Assembly (NCBI RefSeq): GCF_003335505.1
Contig: NZ_QPEX01000010.1
Coordinates: forward strand, 1,240,001-1,304,000
Origin: Bremerella cremea
GTDB taxonomy: Bacteria > Planctomycetota > Planctomycetia > Pirellulales > Pirellulaceae
Direction: 5' to 3'
DNA length: 64,000 bases
Below, in pieces: positions 18,943-27,409 of this stretch (the first letter of the stretch is position 1; every line of letters begins with the position of its first letter). A program made the translations under genes and the position numbers. The notes beneath the pieces are model-generated. The model had not been told where the DNA came from. It made no database searches and saw nothing but the letters and a program-made list of their open reading frames with translations.

Positions 18943-21264
18943 TCACGAAACCGTGGAACCTGCGTCTTTCGACTTCGAAGCAGAGTTCGGGAAACGTCCT
19001 TGATGGTCGAGGGCCGCTTGCCGCCGTTCTTCCACGGACAGTTCGGCTGGCATGCGAGCAAAGACACCAACAATCAAAAACGCGCCCAACGCACACAGAC
19101 CGACCAAGATCGGATGATACTCAGCATCGCCGGGGGTGTCTGTCACGCTGGCCACGAGGAAACGCAGAGGCCAGAAGTCTTTCAGGGTGTCGTTAACGAT
19201 CATCCCCTGAGCAAACACCAAACAATTATGCGTCGCATGGAATAAGATCGCCGGCAATAGGCTCCGCGTTTGCACCGCCACAAAACCGATCAGCAACCCA
19301 AAAATCGTGGCGGGAATCGATTGCTGCAAAATGCCGTGCAACAGGCCGAAGAAAATTGCCGAGATGCTGATTGCCGCCCATTTATGGCCAATGTGCCGCA
19401 TGCCTGAAAGAATAAAACCACGGCAAGCGAACTCTTCGCAAATAGCCGGTAAGACTCCAAACATCACAAAGATGGCCCAGATCGGCAAGTTCTCGATACC
19501 GCCTAATGTGTCCTGCAATCGATCTTGCAGATCTTGCGACATAGGGATCGTACTTTGAATAATCCCCCGCAAGTAAAGGGCAAACGGGTGTAAACATATG
19601 GCCAGCAGAGGTGCCAATAGCACCCCCAGCATCATCTGGCGATCAGGCATCCGCAGCAAAAATGTTTTGGCCATACTTCGTGTGAAAATGGCCGCCGCGA
19701 TCAGCACCGGCAACAAAATCAAACCAATTTGGATCGTCAGCATTTGTTGAATCAGCGCCGAAGTTCCCAGCTTCCCGTCGGGGCCAACCTCTGGGGCGAT
19801 GTACTTGCCCAGCATGTGCGGCAGTGCGAGAAGCACGATGCCCATCACAAATGCCCCAGCCGCCGTCGGCGTGGCTTGACGATCGCGCCACACTTTCTTC
19901 AACCAAGCTTGCAGATTGAACCGTTCGCTCTCGCTGAACAGGACCGACTCGTTATTGAACTGATCGATCGCCCAGCGAATGGCAACCCAAATACAAAAAG
20001 CCGTCACACCAAGTACCGGCAAGGCATACAACGCGGCGGTGCGGTAGTCTCCTTCCATCAGCGACTTTAACAGGAAAGACATCCCGCTCACCGGTATCAA
20101 CGACGTCCCGAAAGTCAGCTGCGTGTCCGGCAGCACCGGCAGAACGACCAGCGGCAAGTTCAACATCAACAAGGGAAGCAAATAATACTGCCCCTCTTTA
20201 CTGCTGCGAGCCATCGTGGCGATTGCCAAGGCCAAGGCGCTAAACAAAGCAGCCATTGGAATCAAAGCGAGAAACAACCACCCTAGCGACCAGATCGGCG
20301 GTGGGCCAAAGTTCAACTGTCCGTTGCCGAACTGTCCCATTACAAAGCTGGCCGTGAAACCCATGCTCAATAAATTCAATACACTTGTGGCCATGCTGAA
20401 GGTCATAATGGCCAACAGCTTGCCGGCGACAATCTCGGAACGAAGGGCCGGGCTAGAAAGCAACGTTTCAAGCGTTCCCCGTTCCTTTTCACCCGCACAC
20501 AAATCGATGGCCGGGTAGAACGCACCGGTCAACGCCCAGATGACAACAATGAACGGAAAGATCTTGGCCCACATGTACGTGGCCTGATCGCGTGGCTTCT
20601 CGGAAAGATCAAGCGGATCAATCCGAAATGGGTCGGTAATAACCGTCGGTACGTTGTTGGCTTCCAGATTCTTCTGAATAACCCTTTCTCGCCAGGCATG
20701 CAAAATCTGACGCAGCCGGTTATTGGCCAACGTCGATCGTTCCTCGGACGAATTAGTGATCAACTGTGGCGAAGGAAACTTGCTCTCGACATCCCCTGCC
20801 CCGTTGGCCATTTGATCTTGGAAGCTCTCCATCCTCTCTTTAAAACCAGGCGGAAAGTAGATGATCGCATCGAAGCCTTCCGAGTGCAGCGATTCTTTGG
20901 CTGTCTTCTCAACAACCTGAGAATCGATCGACGCTTCGGTTGCTTCAATGGTGAACTTGCCGTTAATACCGGCATCATCCAAGAGCTTTGACGAGAACTC
21001 GTAGCGAGTCCCCTGCGAGGTTTCGCCCTCCTTGGCCGGCTCGATGGGCACAATCAACTCCGGGGCATCAGGCAATTCCGCCAAGCCGATTACTTGAATT
21101 CTCGCAGGATTGGCCTGACGAAATTGCATGACTTGCAACACCATCAAGCCCATCAGCGGGTAGAGCAGTACCGGCAAACCGATCACCGAAAAAAGCGTCC
21201 GGCGATCGCGTGCCTGGTCACGCAATTCTCGCTTGAGGATCAGTTGGACGTTGTTCCAATTCAT
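18943..21264 (-). CDS. ABC-2 type transporter permease fused to CPBP intramembrane protease
   Basis: A 773-aa membrane protein. Residues 1-440 are an ABC-2/NatB-like permease: a first membrane helix near 27-45, a large extracytoplasmic domain (about 50-230), then five or six helices including the GEKERGTLETLLSSP loop typical of Na+ or multidrug ABC-2 permeases. Residues about 470-730 form a CPBP (Abi/Rce1-like) domain with the glutamate motif CEEFACRG (E610, E611, R615), FFGLLHG (H643) and FHATHN (H676), the full set of residues expected of an active glutamate intramembrane protease. It is 27 bp downstream of its ATPase gene. The pairing suggests export plus processing of a lipid-linked or peptide substrate; that role is inference. 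Confidence 0.92.
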   Translation of the reverse strand: MNWNNVQLILKRELRDQARDRRTLFSVIGLPVLLYPLMGLMVLQVMQFRQANPARIQVIGLAELPDAPELIVPIEPAKEGETSQGTRYEFSSKLLDDAGINGKFTIEATEASIDSQVVEKTAKESLHSEGFDAIIYFPPGFKERMESFQDQMANGAGDVESKFPSPQLITNSSEERSTLANNRLRQILHAWRERVIQKNLEANNVPTVITDPFRIDPLDLSEKPRDQATYMWAKIFPFIVVIWALTGAFYPAIDLCAGEKERGTLETLLSSPALRSEIVAGKLLAIMTFSMATSVLNLLSMGFTASFVMGQFGNGQLNFGPPPIWSLGWLFLALIPMAALFSALALAIATMARSSKEGQYYLLPLLMLNLPLVVLPVLPDTQLTFGTSLIPVSGMSFLLKSLMEGDYRTAALYALPVLGVTAFCIWVAIRWAIDQFNNESVLFSESERFNLQAWLKKVWRDRQATPTAAGAFVMGIVLLALPHMLGKYIAPEVGPDGKLGTSALIQQMLTIQIGLILLPVLIAAAIFTRSMAKTFLLRMPDRQMMLGVLLAPLLAICLHPFALYLRGIIQSTIPMSQDLQDRLQDTLGGIENLPIWAIFVMFGVLPAICEEFACRGFILSGMRHIGHKWAAISISAIFFGLLHGILQQSIPATIFGLLIGFVAVQTRSLLPAILFHATHNCLVFAQGMIVNDTLKDFWPLRFLVASVTDTPGDAEYHPILVGLCALGAFLIVGVFARMPAELSVEERRQAALDHQGRFPNSASKSKDAGSTVS

Positions 21265-21291
21265 TCCATTATCTCGCCGTACGAGCCTGAC

Positions 21292-22041
21292 TTAGTTCTC
21301 GATACCTTCTGGTTCGCCGATCAAATGGAAGAACAACTCCTCCAAGTCTGGCTGGTCGTACTGCGTGCGCAGCTCTTCGATTGTCCCCTCGGCCAAGATC
21401 TTGCCACGGTTCATAATCGCGACCTTGTCGCACAACTTCTCGACTTCGCGCATGATGTGCGACGAGAAGATGATGCACTTCCCCTGGTCTCGCAGCTCGG
21501 CGATCAGTTGCACCAAAGCCCGCGCAACGAAAACATCAAGCCCCAGCGTCGGTTCGTCGAAGATGAGCACCGGCGGATCATGAACTAACGCCCTGGCAAT
21601 CGAAACCTTTTGCTTCATGCCGGTCGACATCTTCGCCCCTAGCACATCACGAATCTCGCGCATTCCGAGCCGATGAAACAAATCTTCCATCCGCTCGCGC
21701 AGCTGATCTTTGGGCATGCCGTAAAGCTGGCCGAAGTATTCCACCATCTCCCAGGCAGTCATCCGATCGTAAACGGCCGTGTTGGCCGACATGAACCCGA
21801 TTTGATGCCGGACCATTGATGGTTCAGTGGTAACGTCGTAACCGGCAATTTTGACGGTCCCTGAGGTTGGCTCGAGAACCGTACTGAGAATCCGCAAAGC
21901 GGTTGTCTTGCCTGCCCCATTGGGGCCCAACAGCCCAAAGATCTCGCCCGGCATCGCATAGAAACTAATTTGATCCACGGCGGTGAATTTACCGAGTTGC
22001 AAATCGTCGTACGACTTGACGAGATCACGAACGTGAATCAT
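21292..22041 (-). CDS. ABC transporter ATP-binding protein (NatA-like)
   Basis: ATPase subunit that would power the adjacent permease-protease fusion. Motifs: Walker [11 protein letters not shown]-loop in HQIGFMS, a variant signature STGMKQK, Walker [13 protein letters not shown] and the H-loop [14 protein letters not shown]. The C-terminal region is short (249 aa in all), as in NatA/CcmA-type exporters. ATG 22041 is preferred over TTG 22059 because [13 protein letters not shown] is the usual first strand. The gene precedes the permease with 27 bp between, indicating an operon. Confidence 0.93.
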   Translation of the reverse strand: MIHVRDLVKSYDDLQLGKFTAVDQISFYAMPGEIFGLLGPNGAGKTTALRILSTVLEPTSGTVKIAGYDVTTEPSMVRHQIGFMSANTAVYDRMTAWEMVEYFGQLYGMPKDQLRERMEDLFHRLGMREIRDVLGAKMSTGMKQKVSIARALVHDPPVLIFDEPTLGLDVFVARALVQLIAELRDQGKCIIFSSHIMREVEKLCDKVAIMNRGKILAEGTIEELRTQYDQPDLEELFFHLIGEPEGIEN

Positions 22042-22214
22042 GCGGCTGCCAGTGTCCAATGGCGAGGAAAAGGGAACGGTCCGTGACCATTCATCGTGCT
22101 CTGAATTCTATCTGACGACACCCTCACTAAAGGCCAGCGATCAGCGGAACGTGGCCCAGAAGATTGCCTTTCGATCGGCATAGCGCGGTTTTAGCGATTT
22201 TTCGCGGCCAACGG

Positions 22215-22706
22215 CTATTCGTCGAATTTCAGATCATCTTCGGTCAACACATGGAAATTACGCGAAAGTAAGGTATCCATCGCTATCTCAGCGTTGTCGA
22301 CCATCAACGCAACCGCTGCCCGATTGCTAGGTGTATAAAGCAGCGGATAGGCCTGAACGATGTTCACTTCCGACTGCAAGAGGGCCGTGCAAACCCGCAA
22401 CAAGGGCTGCTTTTCATTAGGCAGCTCGACTCCGATCAGGTCGGATTCAATCAGAGCAAGCCCGGCTCGCTCTAAGATCTCTCTTCCCCCTTCGGGATCG
22501 CTCAGCAAAAAGCGAACAAAACAACACTCGGTGGCGTCGTTAATAGAAAGCGCCACAATCCGAACGTTGCTTCCCTCGAACCTACGTACAATTTCCAACA
22601 ACTGCCCGACACGGTTCTCGAGGAATACGGTGAACTGGCGGAGCGAGGGGTAATCGCGACCTCGCATCGTGCTGTAGTTGGTACCGGAGCCGGCTCCCGT
22701 ACTCAT
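22215..22706 (-). CDS. ACT-domain protein
   Basis: A 163-aa protein with two ACT-like repeats, roughly residues 24-90 (LRQFTVFLENRVGQLLEIV, with the ligand-type Gly) and 95-160 (LLRVCTALLQSEVNIVQAYP). ACT domains bind amino acids and regulate metabolic enzymes; a free-standing ACT protein of this kind has no catalytic domain. Similar small proteins are common in planctomycetes, but their partner is not known. The start ATG 22706 has a GGGGCG stretch 5 nt upstream. It is head-to-head with the thioesterase gene, 139 bp apart. Confidence 0.8.
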   Translation of the reverse strand: MSTGAGSGTNYSTMRGRDYPSLRQFTVFLENRVGQLLEIVRRFEGSNVRIVALSINDATECCFVRFLLSDPEGGREILERAGLALIESDLIGVELPNEKQPLLRVCTALLQSEVNIVQAYPLLYTPSNRAAVALMVDNAEIAMDTLLSRNFHVLTEDDLKFDE

Positions 22707-22845
22707 GTCGCCCCAATCATGCTAAAACCAAATTGGTGGGTAATTACTCGCAACTATAAAAAAGGCTTAGATTTCGGTCAATCGTTGCCCCCACCGGTCG
22801 GGGCCGCCAATACCAGCGACCAGAACGGAGAATTAGAAGCGTCTG

Positions 22846-23232
22846 ATGCTGACAGAACATACCATCGAAGTCCGTGTCCGTTATCAGGAAACGGACGCCC
22901 AAGGACGCGTCCATCACGCGAACTATATCACCTATTTCGAGCTCGCCCGGACAGAAATGTTGCGAGCTGGCGGATTCAACTACAAACGGATGGAAGAAGA
23001 AGGACTTCTGCTGGTTGTCCGCGATGTCCAGTGCCGCTATCACTTGCCCGCCGAATTCGACGATTTGCTGCTTGTTACGGTGAAAGCGGTAAAAGCAAAA
23101 GGAGCCCGGATCGAGCTCAACTACGAAATCCGCCGCGATGACGAAATGATCGTGGAAGGCAGTACCTTACTGGCTTGTATAACCCGCGAAGGCAAGCCAA
23201 CACGGATTCCAGCAGTGCTACGCATGGATTAG
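22846..23232 (+). CDS. Acyl-CoA thioesterase, YbgC/4-hydroxybenzoyl-CoA thioesterase family
   Basis: Hot-dog fold thioesterase of 128 aa that hydrolyses acyl-CoA or acyl-ACP. The catalytic aspartate is in YQETDAQGRVHHANY (D17), and the HHANY/YFELART pattern is diagnostic of the YbgC family. In other bacteria the gene belongs to the tol-pal cluster, but no tol genes are seen here. The last 15 bases overlap the convergent coaB gene. Confidence 0.88.
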   Translation: MLTEHTIEVRVRYQETDAQGRVHHANYITYFELARTEMLRAGGFNYKRMEEEGLLLVVRDVQCRYHLPAEFDDLLLVTVKAVKAKGARIELNYEIRRDDEMIVEGSTLLACITREGKPTRIPAVLRMD

Positions 23233-23847
23233 CTGCTGGTCGATGATCCCCACAATTTGGGTGGCGACTTCCGGTTTACTGCCCGAGATACTCGCCACGA
23301 CGGAGCCATCTTTGGCCAGAACCTCGACTTGGTTATCGTCGCTGTTCATGGCCTCAGGCCCGTTTAGCACCATCAAGTTGCAGCTTTTCTTTTCCAGCTT
23401 CACCAAAGCCCGGAATCGGCGGTCCTCGGTTTCCAAGGCGAAGCCAACCACCCAGCGGTCCCCCTTCTCGGCCCCGAGTGTCGCCACGATGTCGGGTGTT
23501 TCGATCAATTCCAAGACTAGTGGCTGCCCGGTCTTGCTGATTTTCTGGCCTTGGACAAACTCTGGTCGATAGTCACACGGGGCCGCAACGCCAATCAGCC
23601 CATCGCAACTCGCAAACTCTTCGCGCGCGGCTTCGAGCATCTCTTCCGTAGTGGTTACCCATTTCACGGCGGCTTTGGCCGGATAGGTTACCGTCACCGG
23701 GCCAGAAACTAGAACGACATCATGCCCGGCCGCCAACGCCGCTTCCGCCAAACTGCATCCCATTCGCCCACTCGATGCGTTAGTAAGGTAGCGAACAGGA
23801 TCGATGTATTGCCGAGTCGGGCCCGAGGTAATAAGGATGCGTGCCAT
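23218..23847 (-). CDS. coaB: Stand-alone phosphopantothenate-cysteine ligase (CoaB domain)
   Basis: Coenzyme A synthesis: joins 4'-phosphopantothenate and cysteine. The 209-aa product corresponds only to the CoaB half of the usual bifunctional CoaBC. Visible motifs are ILITSGPTRQYIDPVRYLTN, SSGRMG, VSGP, AAPCDYRP, and KLEKKSCNLMVLN near the nucleotide/dimer region. The CoaC flavodoxin-like decarboxylase half is absent from this gene. The frame continues upstream to 24096, but that part is not conserved in character, so ATG 23847 is used; no ribosome binding site is clear. It overlaps the thioesterase gene by 15 bp at the 3' ends. Confidence 0.86.
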   Translation of the reverse strand: MARILITSGPTRQYIDPVRYLTNASSGRMGCSLAEAALAAGHDVVLVSGPVTVTYPAKAAVKWVTTTEEMLEAAREEFASCDGLIGVAAPCDYRPEFVQGQKISKTGQPLVLELIETPDIVATLGAEKGDRWVVGFALETEDRRFRALVKLEKKSCNLMVLNGPEAMNSDDNQVEVLAKDGSVVASISGSKPEVATQIVGIIDQQLIHA

Positions 23848-24062
23848 GATCTGCTGTGGAGGGGTATCGAAGGAAAATGATCGCTCCTTAATCGTACTGA
23901 GAACGCCTGCCAACGCTACCGGGCTACGGTCGCCCCCCTTCCCCACTAGCGTTCCACCGAAGACATCTTGACCCAGGTTTCGCATCGCCGTACCGTTGCC
24001 GCGCTTGTAAATCCGTACAAGATGGCTGCGTGTACGCGCCCGAAGCACAAGGAAACCCACCA

Positions 24063-24962
24063 ATGGCAAGGAAGCTATTAACCAGCTTGATCGCAACGAT
24101 TGTGTGCGTCACGGCTTGTGAAGAACCTGCCATGTCCGGCTGGCTCCTTTCTTCTGCCGCCAAAGAAAGCCGCACGACCGATCCCCCTTCGACTTACACG
24201 CCCAGTAGCTCGAAGAAAGAATCCTACCACGACAACGGCAGCGACAGCCTAGGATCGCTTGGCATAGAAGCGGTTAGCGGCGCTATGCTTCTTAGTCTGT
24301 ATGCGACGGCAAACTCGGTGATTCCCCAGCGACGAACGATCATTTACACCCACAACAATGGGGAAGAAGAGACGATTAGTCTGCTTGGCCATTCTGAGTA
24401 TTTTTCGGATTACCCCTACCAACACGACTTTGGTTACATGCTGGTGGGGGACGAATGGTACGGGATCGGCAAATTCAATTCGGTTCGTGCCTCGGTCGAA
24501 TATGGGAGCGACTTCTCCGGTCTATCACGGATTGGCACGAAGGTGCTCGTTGAAGGCAATCGTCGCTGGGGGCTCGATACCCAGTGGGACGAATACTTCG
24601 AGAACGTTCCTGGCGGAGGCACTGACCAACTAACGCTGGGCGATATCAACGTGACGCTGCGTTACTTCCAGGCCTATCACGGCCAGCTACGCTTCGGCTT
24701 GGGTGCCAACATCCTGGCCGACGAGCAAGGCACCGAAGCAGGGATCAACTTCACCGGTGGCTACGACGCGTATCTCGGCAAGCCCTGGATCTGGTCGTCG
24801 GAATTCGACGTAGGAAAAGTGGGCTCTGCCGGCTTGTTTCGCTTTCGTACCACCGTTGGTGTGAACTGGAAACACATCGAAGCCTACACGGGGTTCCAGT
24901 ACACCAATATCGAGGGGGCCGAGCTCAACGGCTTTGTTTCAGGCCTCCGAGTTTGGTTTTAA
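24063..24962 (+). CDS. Exported beta-rich protein, possibly outer-membrane
   Basis: No family recognised. The 299-aa product has an N-terminal signal (MARKLLTSLIATIVCVTAC). VTAC fits a lipobox, so it could be a lipoprotein anchored at Cys19. The mature part is Ser/Asp-rich at first, then consists of alternating short strands with many aromatic and glycine residues (for example QLRFGLGANIL, FRFRTTVGVNW) and ends in RVWF, as many beta-barrel outer-membrane proteins do. The two readings (lipoprotein or barrel) are not mutually resolved. ATG 24063 is preferred over 24030 for the signal and an AAGGAAA upstream. Confidence 0.65.
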   Translation: MARKLLTSLIATIVCVTACEEPAMSGWLLSSAAKESRTTDPPSTYTPSSSKKESYHDNGSDSLGSLGIEAVSGAMLLSLYATANSVIPQRRTIIYTHNNGEEETISLLGHSEYFSDYPYQHDFGYMLVGDEWYGIGKFNSVRASVEYGSDFSGLSRIGTKVLVEGNRRWGLDTQWDEYFENVPGGGTDQLTLGDINVTLRYFQAYHGQLRFGLGANILADEQGTEAGINFTGGYDAYLGKPWIWSSEFDVGKVGSAGLFRFRTTVGVNWKHIEAYTGFQYTNIEGAELNGFVSGLRVWF

Positions 24963-25066
24963 CCAATTTATGTTGCCCAACACCCTGGTAAAGCAGTTGC
25001 TAGCACGCCATGATGGTGGTGAATTTTATATCGACTTTGACGATTACATCAATTAAGTGGAATTCC

Positions 25067-26038
25067 ATGCGACGCTTCGCTCTTGTCTTATTGCTGGTCT
25101 TCTCTGCTTCGTCAGCGCGTGGCGGTGATATCTTCGTAAACAATGTGAGTGGCGATGACCGCAATACTGGCCTGAGTGACTCCGCTGCCAAGGGATCGGA
25201 CGGGCCCACCTCCACCATTGCCAAAGCTTTGCGAATCGCGCGGAAGGGGGATCGAATTATTCTGGCCAACACAGGCGTCCCCTACAAAGAATCGATCTCG
25301 CTTCAAGGTGGCGACAACAGCGGCTGGGACTTTGCTCCCTTCGTGCTGCAAGGCAACGGTGCTGTGTTAGACGGAACTGCAGTCATTCCCATTGAAGCCT
25401 GGAAGTTTGTGCGAAATGATATTTATTGTTTTGCGCCAACCTATAAACAGTATCAACAGCTATACCTGAATGGCAAACCAGCTAAACGGGTCGTGTTAGA
25501 AAGTCGCGACGAGCTCGACAAGCTGGAGCCAATGACCTGGGACTTGGTCGATGGCATCATCTTCTTTCGCTCGGAACAGGACGTCGATCCAGGCAACTAT
25601 CGCCTGAGCTATACGGCCCAGCGTACCGGCATCACGCTGTACGAAGTGCGGCATGTCCAGATTCTCGATCTGACCGTGCAAGGCTTTCAACTAGACGGCA
25701 TCAACGCCCATAGCAACTGCTACAACACGCAACTTGTTTCGATCACCTCACGCGGCAACGGGCGCAGTGGCGTCTCAGTGGGAGGGGCCTCGAAAGTAAC
25801 GATCGCTCGCTCGCTGCTGGGCGACAACGCCACGGTTCAACTGCGAGGGGAAGGTTTTTCCAAGACTACCGTGCTCGATTGTACGCTGCTAGAGAACACG
25901 GCACCGGCAACTTTCCACCAAGATGCCCGTATCGAAATTGATCGCCAAGAAGTTACCGATGCTCAAGCCGCGCAGACTGCTCAAACTCTTCGTCGGATTC
26001 CTCGGCCAGATGCTCCAGCGTCTGCTCTTCAGCGCTAA
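25067..26038 (+). CDS. Secreted parallel beta-helix repeat protein
   Basis: A 323-aa exported protein. The signal peptide is about residues 1-20 (MRRFALVLLLVFSASSARGG). The mature part begins IFVNNVSGDDRNTG, the usual opening of DUF1565/pectate-lyase-like right-handed beta-helix proteins, followed by successive coils such as RHVQILDLTVQGFQLDGI and KVTIARSLLGDNAT. Related proteins are polysaccharide lyases or carbohydrate-binding surface proteins; no catalytic signature was identified. Start 25067 is taken from the signal peptide. The last 86 bp overlap the convergent membrane-protein gene in another frame. Confidence 0.78.
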   Translation: MRRFALVLLLVFSASSARGGDIFVNNVSGDDRNTGLSDSAAKGSDGPTSTIAKALRIARKGDRIILANTGVPYKESISLQGGDNSGWDFAPFVLQGNGAVLDGTAVIPIEAWKFVRNDIYCFAPTYKQYQQLYLNGKPAKRVVLESRDELDKLEPMTWDLVDGIIFFRSEQDVDPGNYRLSYTAQRTGITLYEVRHVQILDLTVQGFQLDGINAHSNCYNTQLVSITSRGNGRSGVSVGGASKVTIARSLLGDNATVQLRGEGFSKTTVLDCTLLENTAPATFHQDARIEIDRQEVTDAQAAQTAQTLRRIPRPDAPASALQR

Positions 26039-27050
26039 CCTCGGCCATTGTCTCGTCGACTGTGGCTCGGTTCATCCAATAGAAGATCGCCCCGATAAAC
26101 GCCAACCCAATGGTCAATACACGGAAGCCTAGGGCCACTGTGATTGCGCTAGCCCGAGTCATCTGCTCTGCCGGCACGCTGGTATAAAGTTCCGTGATCG
26201 CCAACTCGAGCGTTCCCATCCCACCAGGCGAAATCGGAATCGCAGCAAACACCATCGCCAAAGGTGTGATGATCAACATTTCCAACAAGCTGGGATGCAC
26301 CTCAAATAACCCCGCCGCCAGGAAATAGGCTGCCAGCGAAAAGAAGGAATGAACTCCTAAACTTAAAACCGCAATAATCGCTAGATACTTGGGGTGCTGG
26401 CGATACATGCCAATCGCCGAAAAAAGCCGTTTGAATAAGCGGCCGAGCCTAGGAATCGATTCCAGGAACGTGCGCAAAGGGCCGCGCCAAAACCCCGGCA
26501 TCAGCGCGACAGTAATCCCGATCAGCCCGGCAAACGATGCTCCGTGGACAAAGTAAACCACCGTTCGCACCGCCGGCTTGGCTGTTTCCAAGTCCAAACT
26601 AAGCGCTGCCAACGAAGTCACGACGAACAACGCATAAAGCCCAATCAAGCGATCCATGAAGATGGTCGAAACCGCCTCCGGGCGTTTCTCTGGGTTGGCC
26701 TTGGCCAGCATAAACCCTTTAAACAAGTCGCCACCCACTCCGCCGAGACCGACGAAATTCAACATGTACCCCAGAAAACCAAGCCGGAACGCGTCTTTCA
26801 ATTGAAAGGGAATGCCGACCGAAATCACCAGCAAGTACCAACGAATAAACGTCAGAGAAAGTGCTGTTAAGGCACTACCAAACGCGAACCCAATGCTGGC
26901 CCAGTCGGTCTTACTACTGAAGATCTGACGAACCGCATCAAGGTTCTCTGGGTTGCTGGCGATCGTCCACAACAAATATGCGAGAATGCCGCCAGGGACC
27001 AGAAAACGAAGTATTGTGAGAAGGTATTTTTTCACGCAGAGAAGTTCCAT
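25953..27050 (-). CDS. Flippase-like integral membrane protein (LPG synthase TM / UPF0104)
   Basis: A 365-aa polytopic protein of the lysylphosphatidylglycerol-synthase transmembrane/flippase-like family. Seven to nine hydrophobic segments are visible. Family signatures are FVGLGGVGGDLFKGFMLAK near residue 105, FMDRLIGLYALF near 132, and PISPGGMGTLELA near 285. Members translocate or modify lipid-linked sugars or phospholipids; a specific role cannot be given. It lacks the C-terminal aminoacyl-transfer domain of MprF. The acidic C-terminal tail is encoded in the 86 bp that overlap the beta-helix gene. Confidence 0.85.
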   Translation of the reverse strand: MELLCVKKYLLTILRFLVPGGILAYLLWTIASNPENLDAVRQIFSSKTDWASIGFAFGSALTALSLTFIRWYLLVISVGIPFQLKDAFRLGFLGYMLNFVGLGGVGGDLFKGFMLAKANPEKRPEAVSTIFMDRLIGLYALFVVTSLAALSLDLETAKPAVRTVVYFVHGASFAGLIGITVALMPGFWRGPLRTFLESIPRLGRLFKRLFSAIGMYRQHPKYLAIIAVLSLGVHSFFSLAAYFLAAGLFEVHPSLLEMLIITPLAMVFAAIPISPGGMGTLELAITELYTSVPAEQMTRASAITVALGFRVLTIGLAFIGAIFYWMNRATVDETMAEVSAEEQTLEHLAEESDEEFEQSARLEHR

Positions 27051-27152
27051 TCCAACGATTACGATCCCCCAACGAAGGGCACTTACCCGCTAAGAAATTG
27101 ATGGAAATCGTATCGTTAGTGTAACTTACCACCAATCTGACGTTACCGGTTA

Positions 27153-27223
27153 TTGACACCTCTCGCCTGGATTGGTAATTTTAACCCTTCACTTGACGGC
27201 ACTTATTGCCGATAAGGTAGAAT
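27153..27223 (+). promoter_or_regulatory. Candidate promoters upstream of tRNA-Ala
   Basis: Two sigma-70-like candidates lie before the tRNA: TTGACA (27153-27158), 17-nt spacer, TAATTT (27176-27181); and TTGACG (27193-27198), 19-nt spacer, TAGAAT (27218-27223). The second has better hexamers but a long spacer. Confidence 0.45.
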
Positions 27224-27269
27224 GCATTGATCGTAGGGCCTTTGTGCTAAACGATTAGTGACCCAAATA

Positions 27270-27343
<74 letters not shown>

Positions 27344-27349
27344 CTTACG

Positions 27350-27386
27350 AAAAAAGCCTGAGGTGATTGCCTCAGGCTTTTTTAAT
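27350..27386. terminator. Bidirectional terminator between tRNA-Ala and the AspT-like gene
   Basis: A perfect 14-bp stem AAAAAAGCCTGAGG/CCTCAGGCTTTTTT (27350-27363 with 27370-27383, 6-nt loop). T runs on both strands serve the tRNA (plus) and the convergent transporter gene (minus). Confidence 0.92.
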
Positions 27387-27409
27387 GCGCGGATTGATTT
27401 GCTCTGGGG

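Noticed and set aside
22744..23141. Frames antisense to or shifted within the thioesterase gene
   Set aside because: The forward frame has a clear thioesterase motif; the others are shadows.
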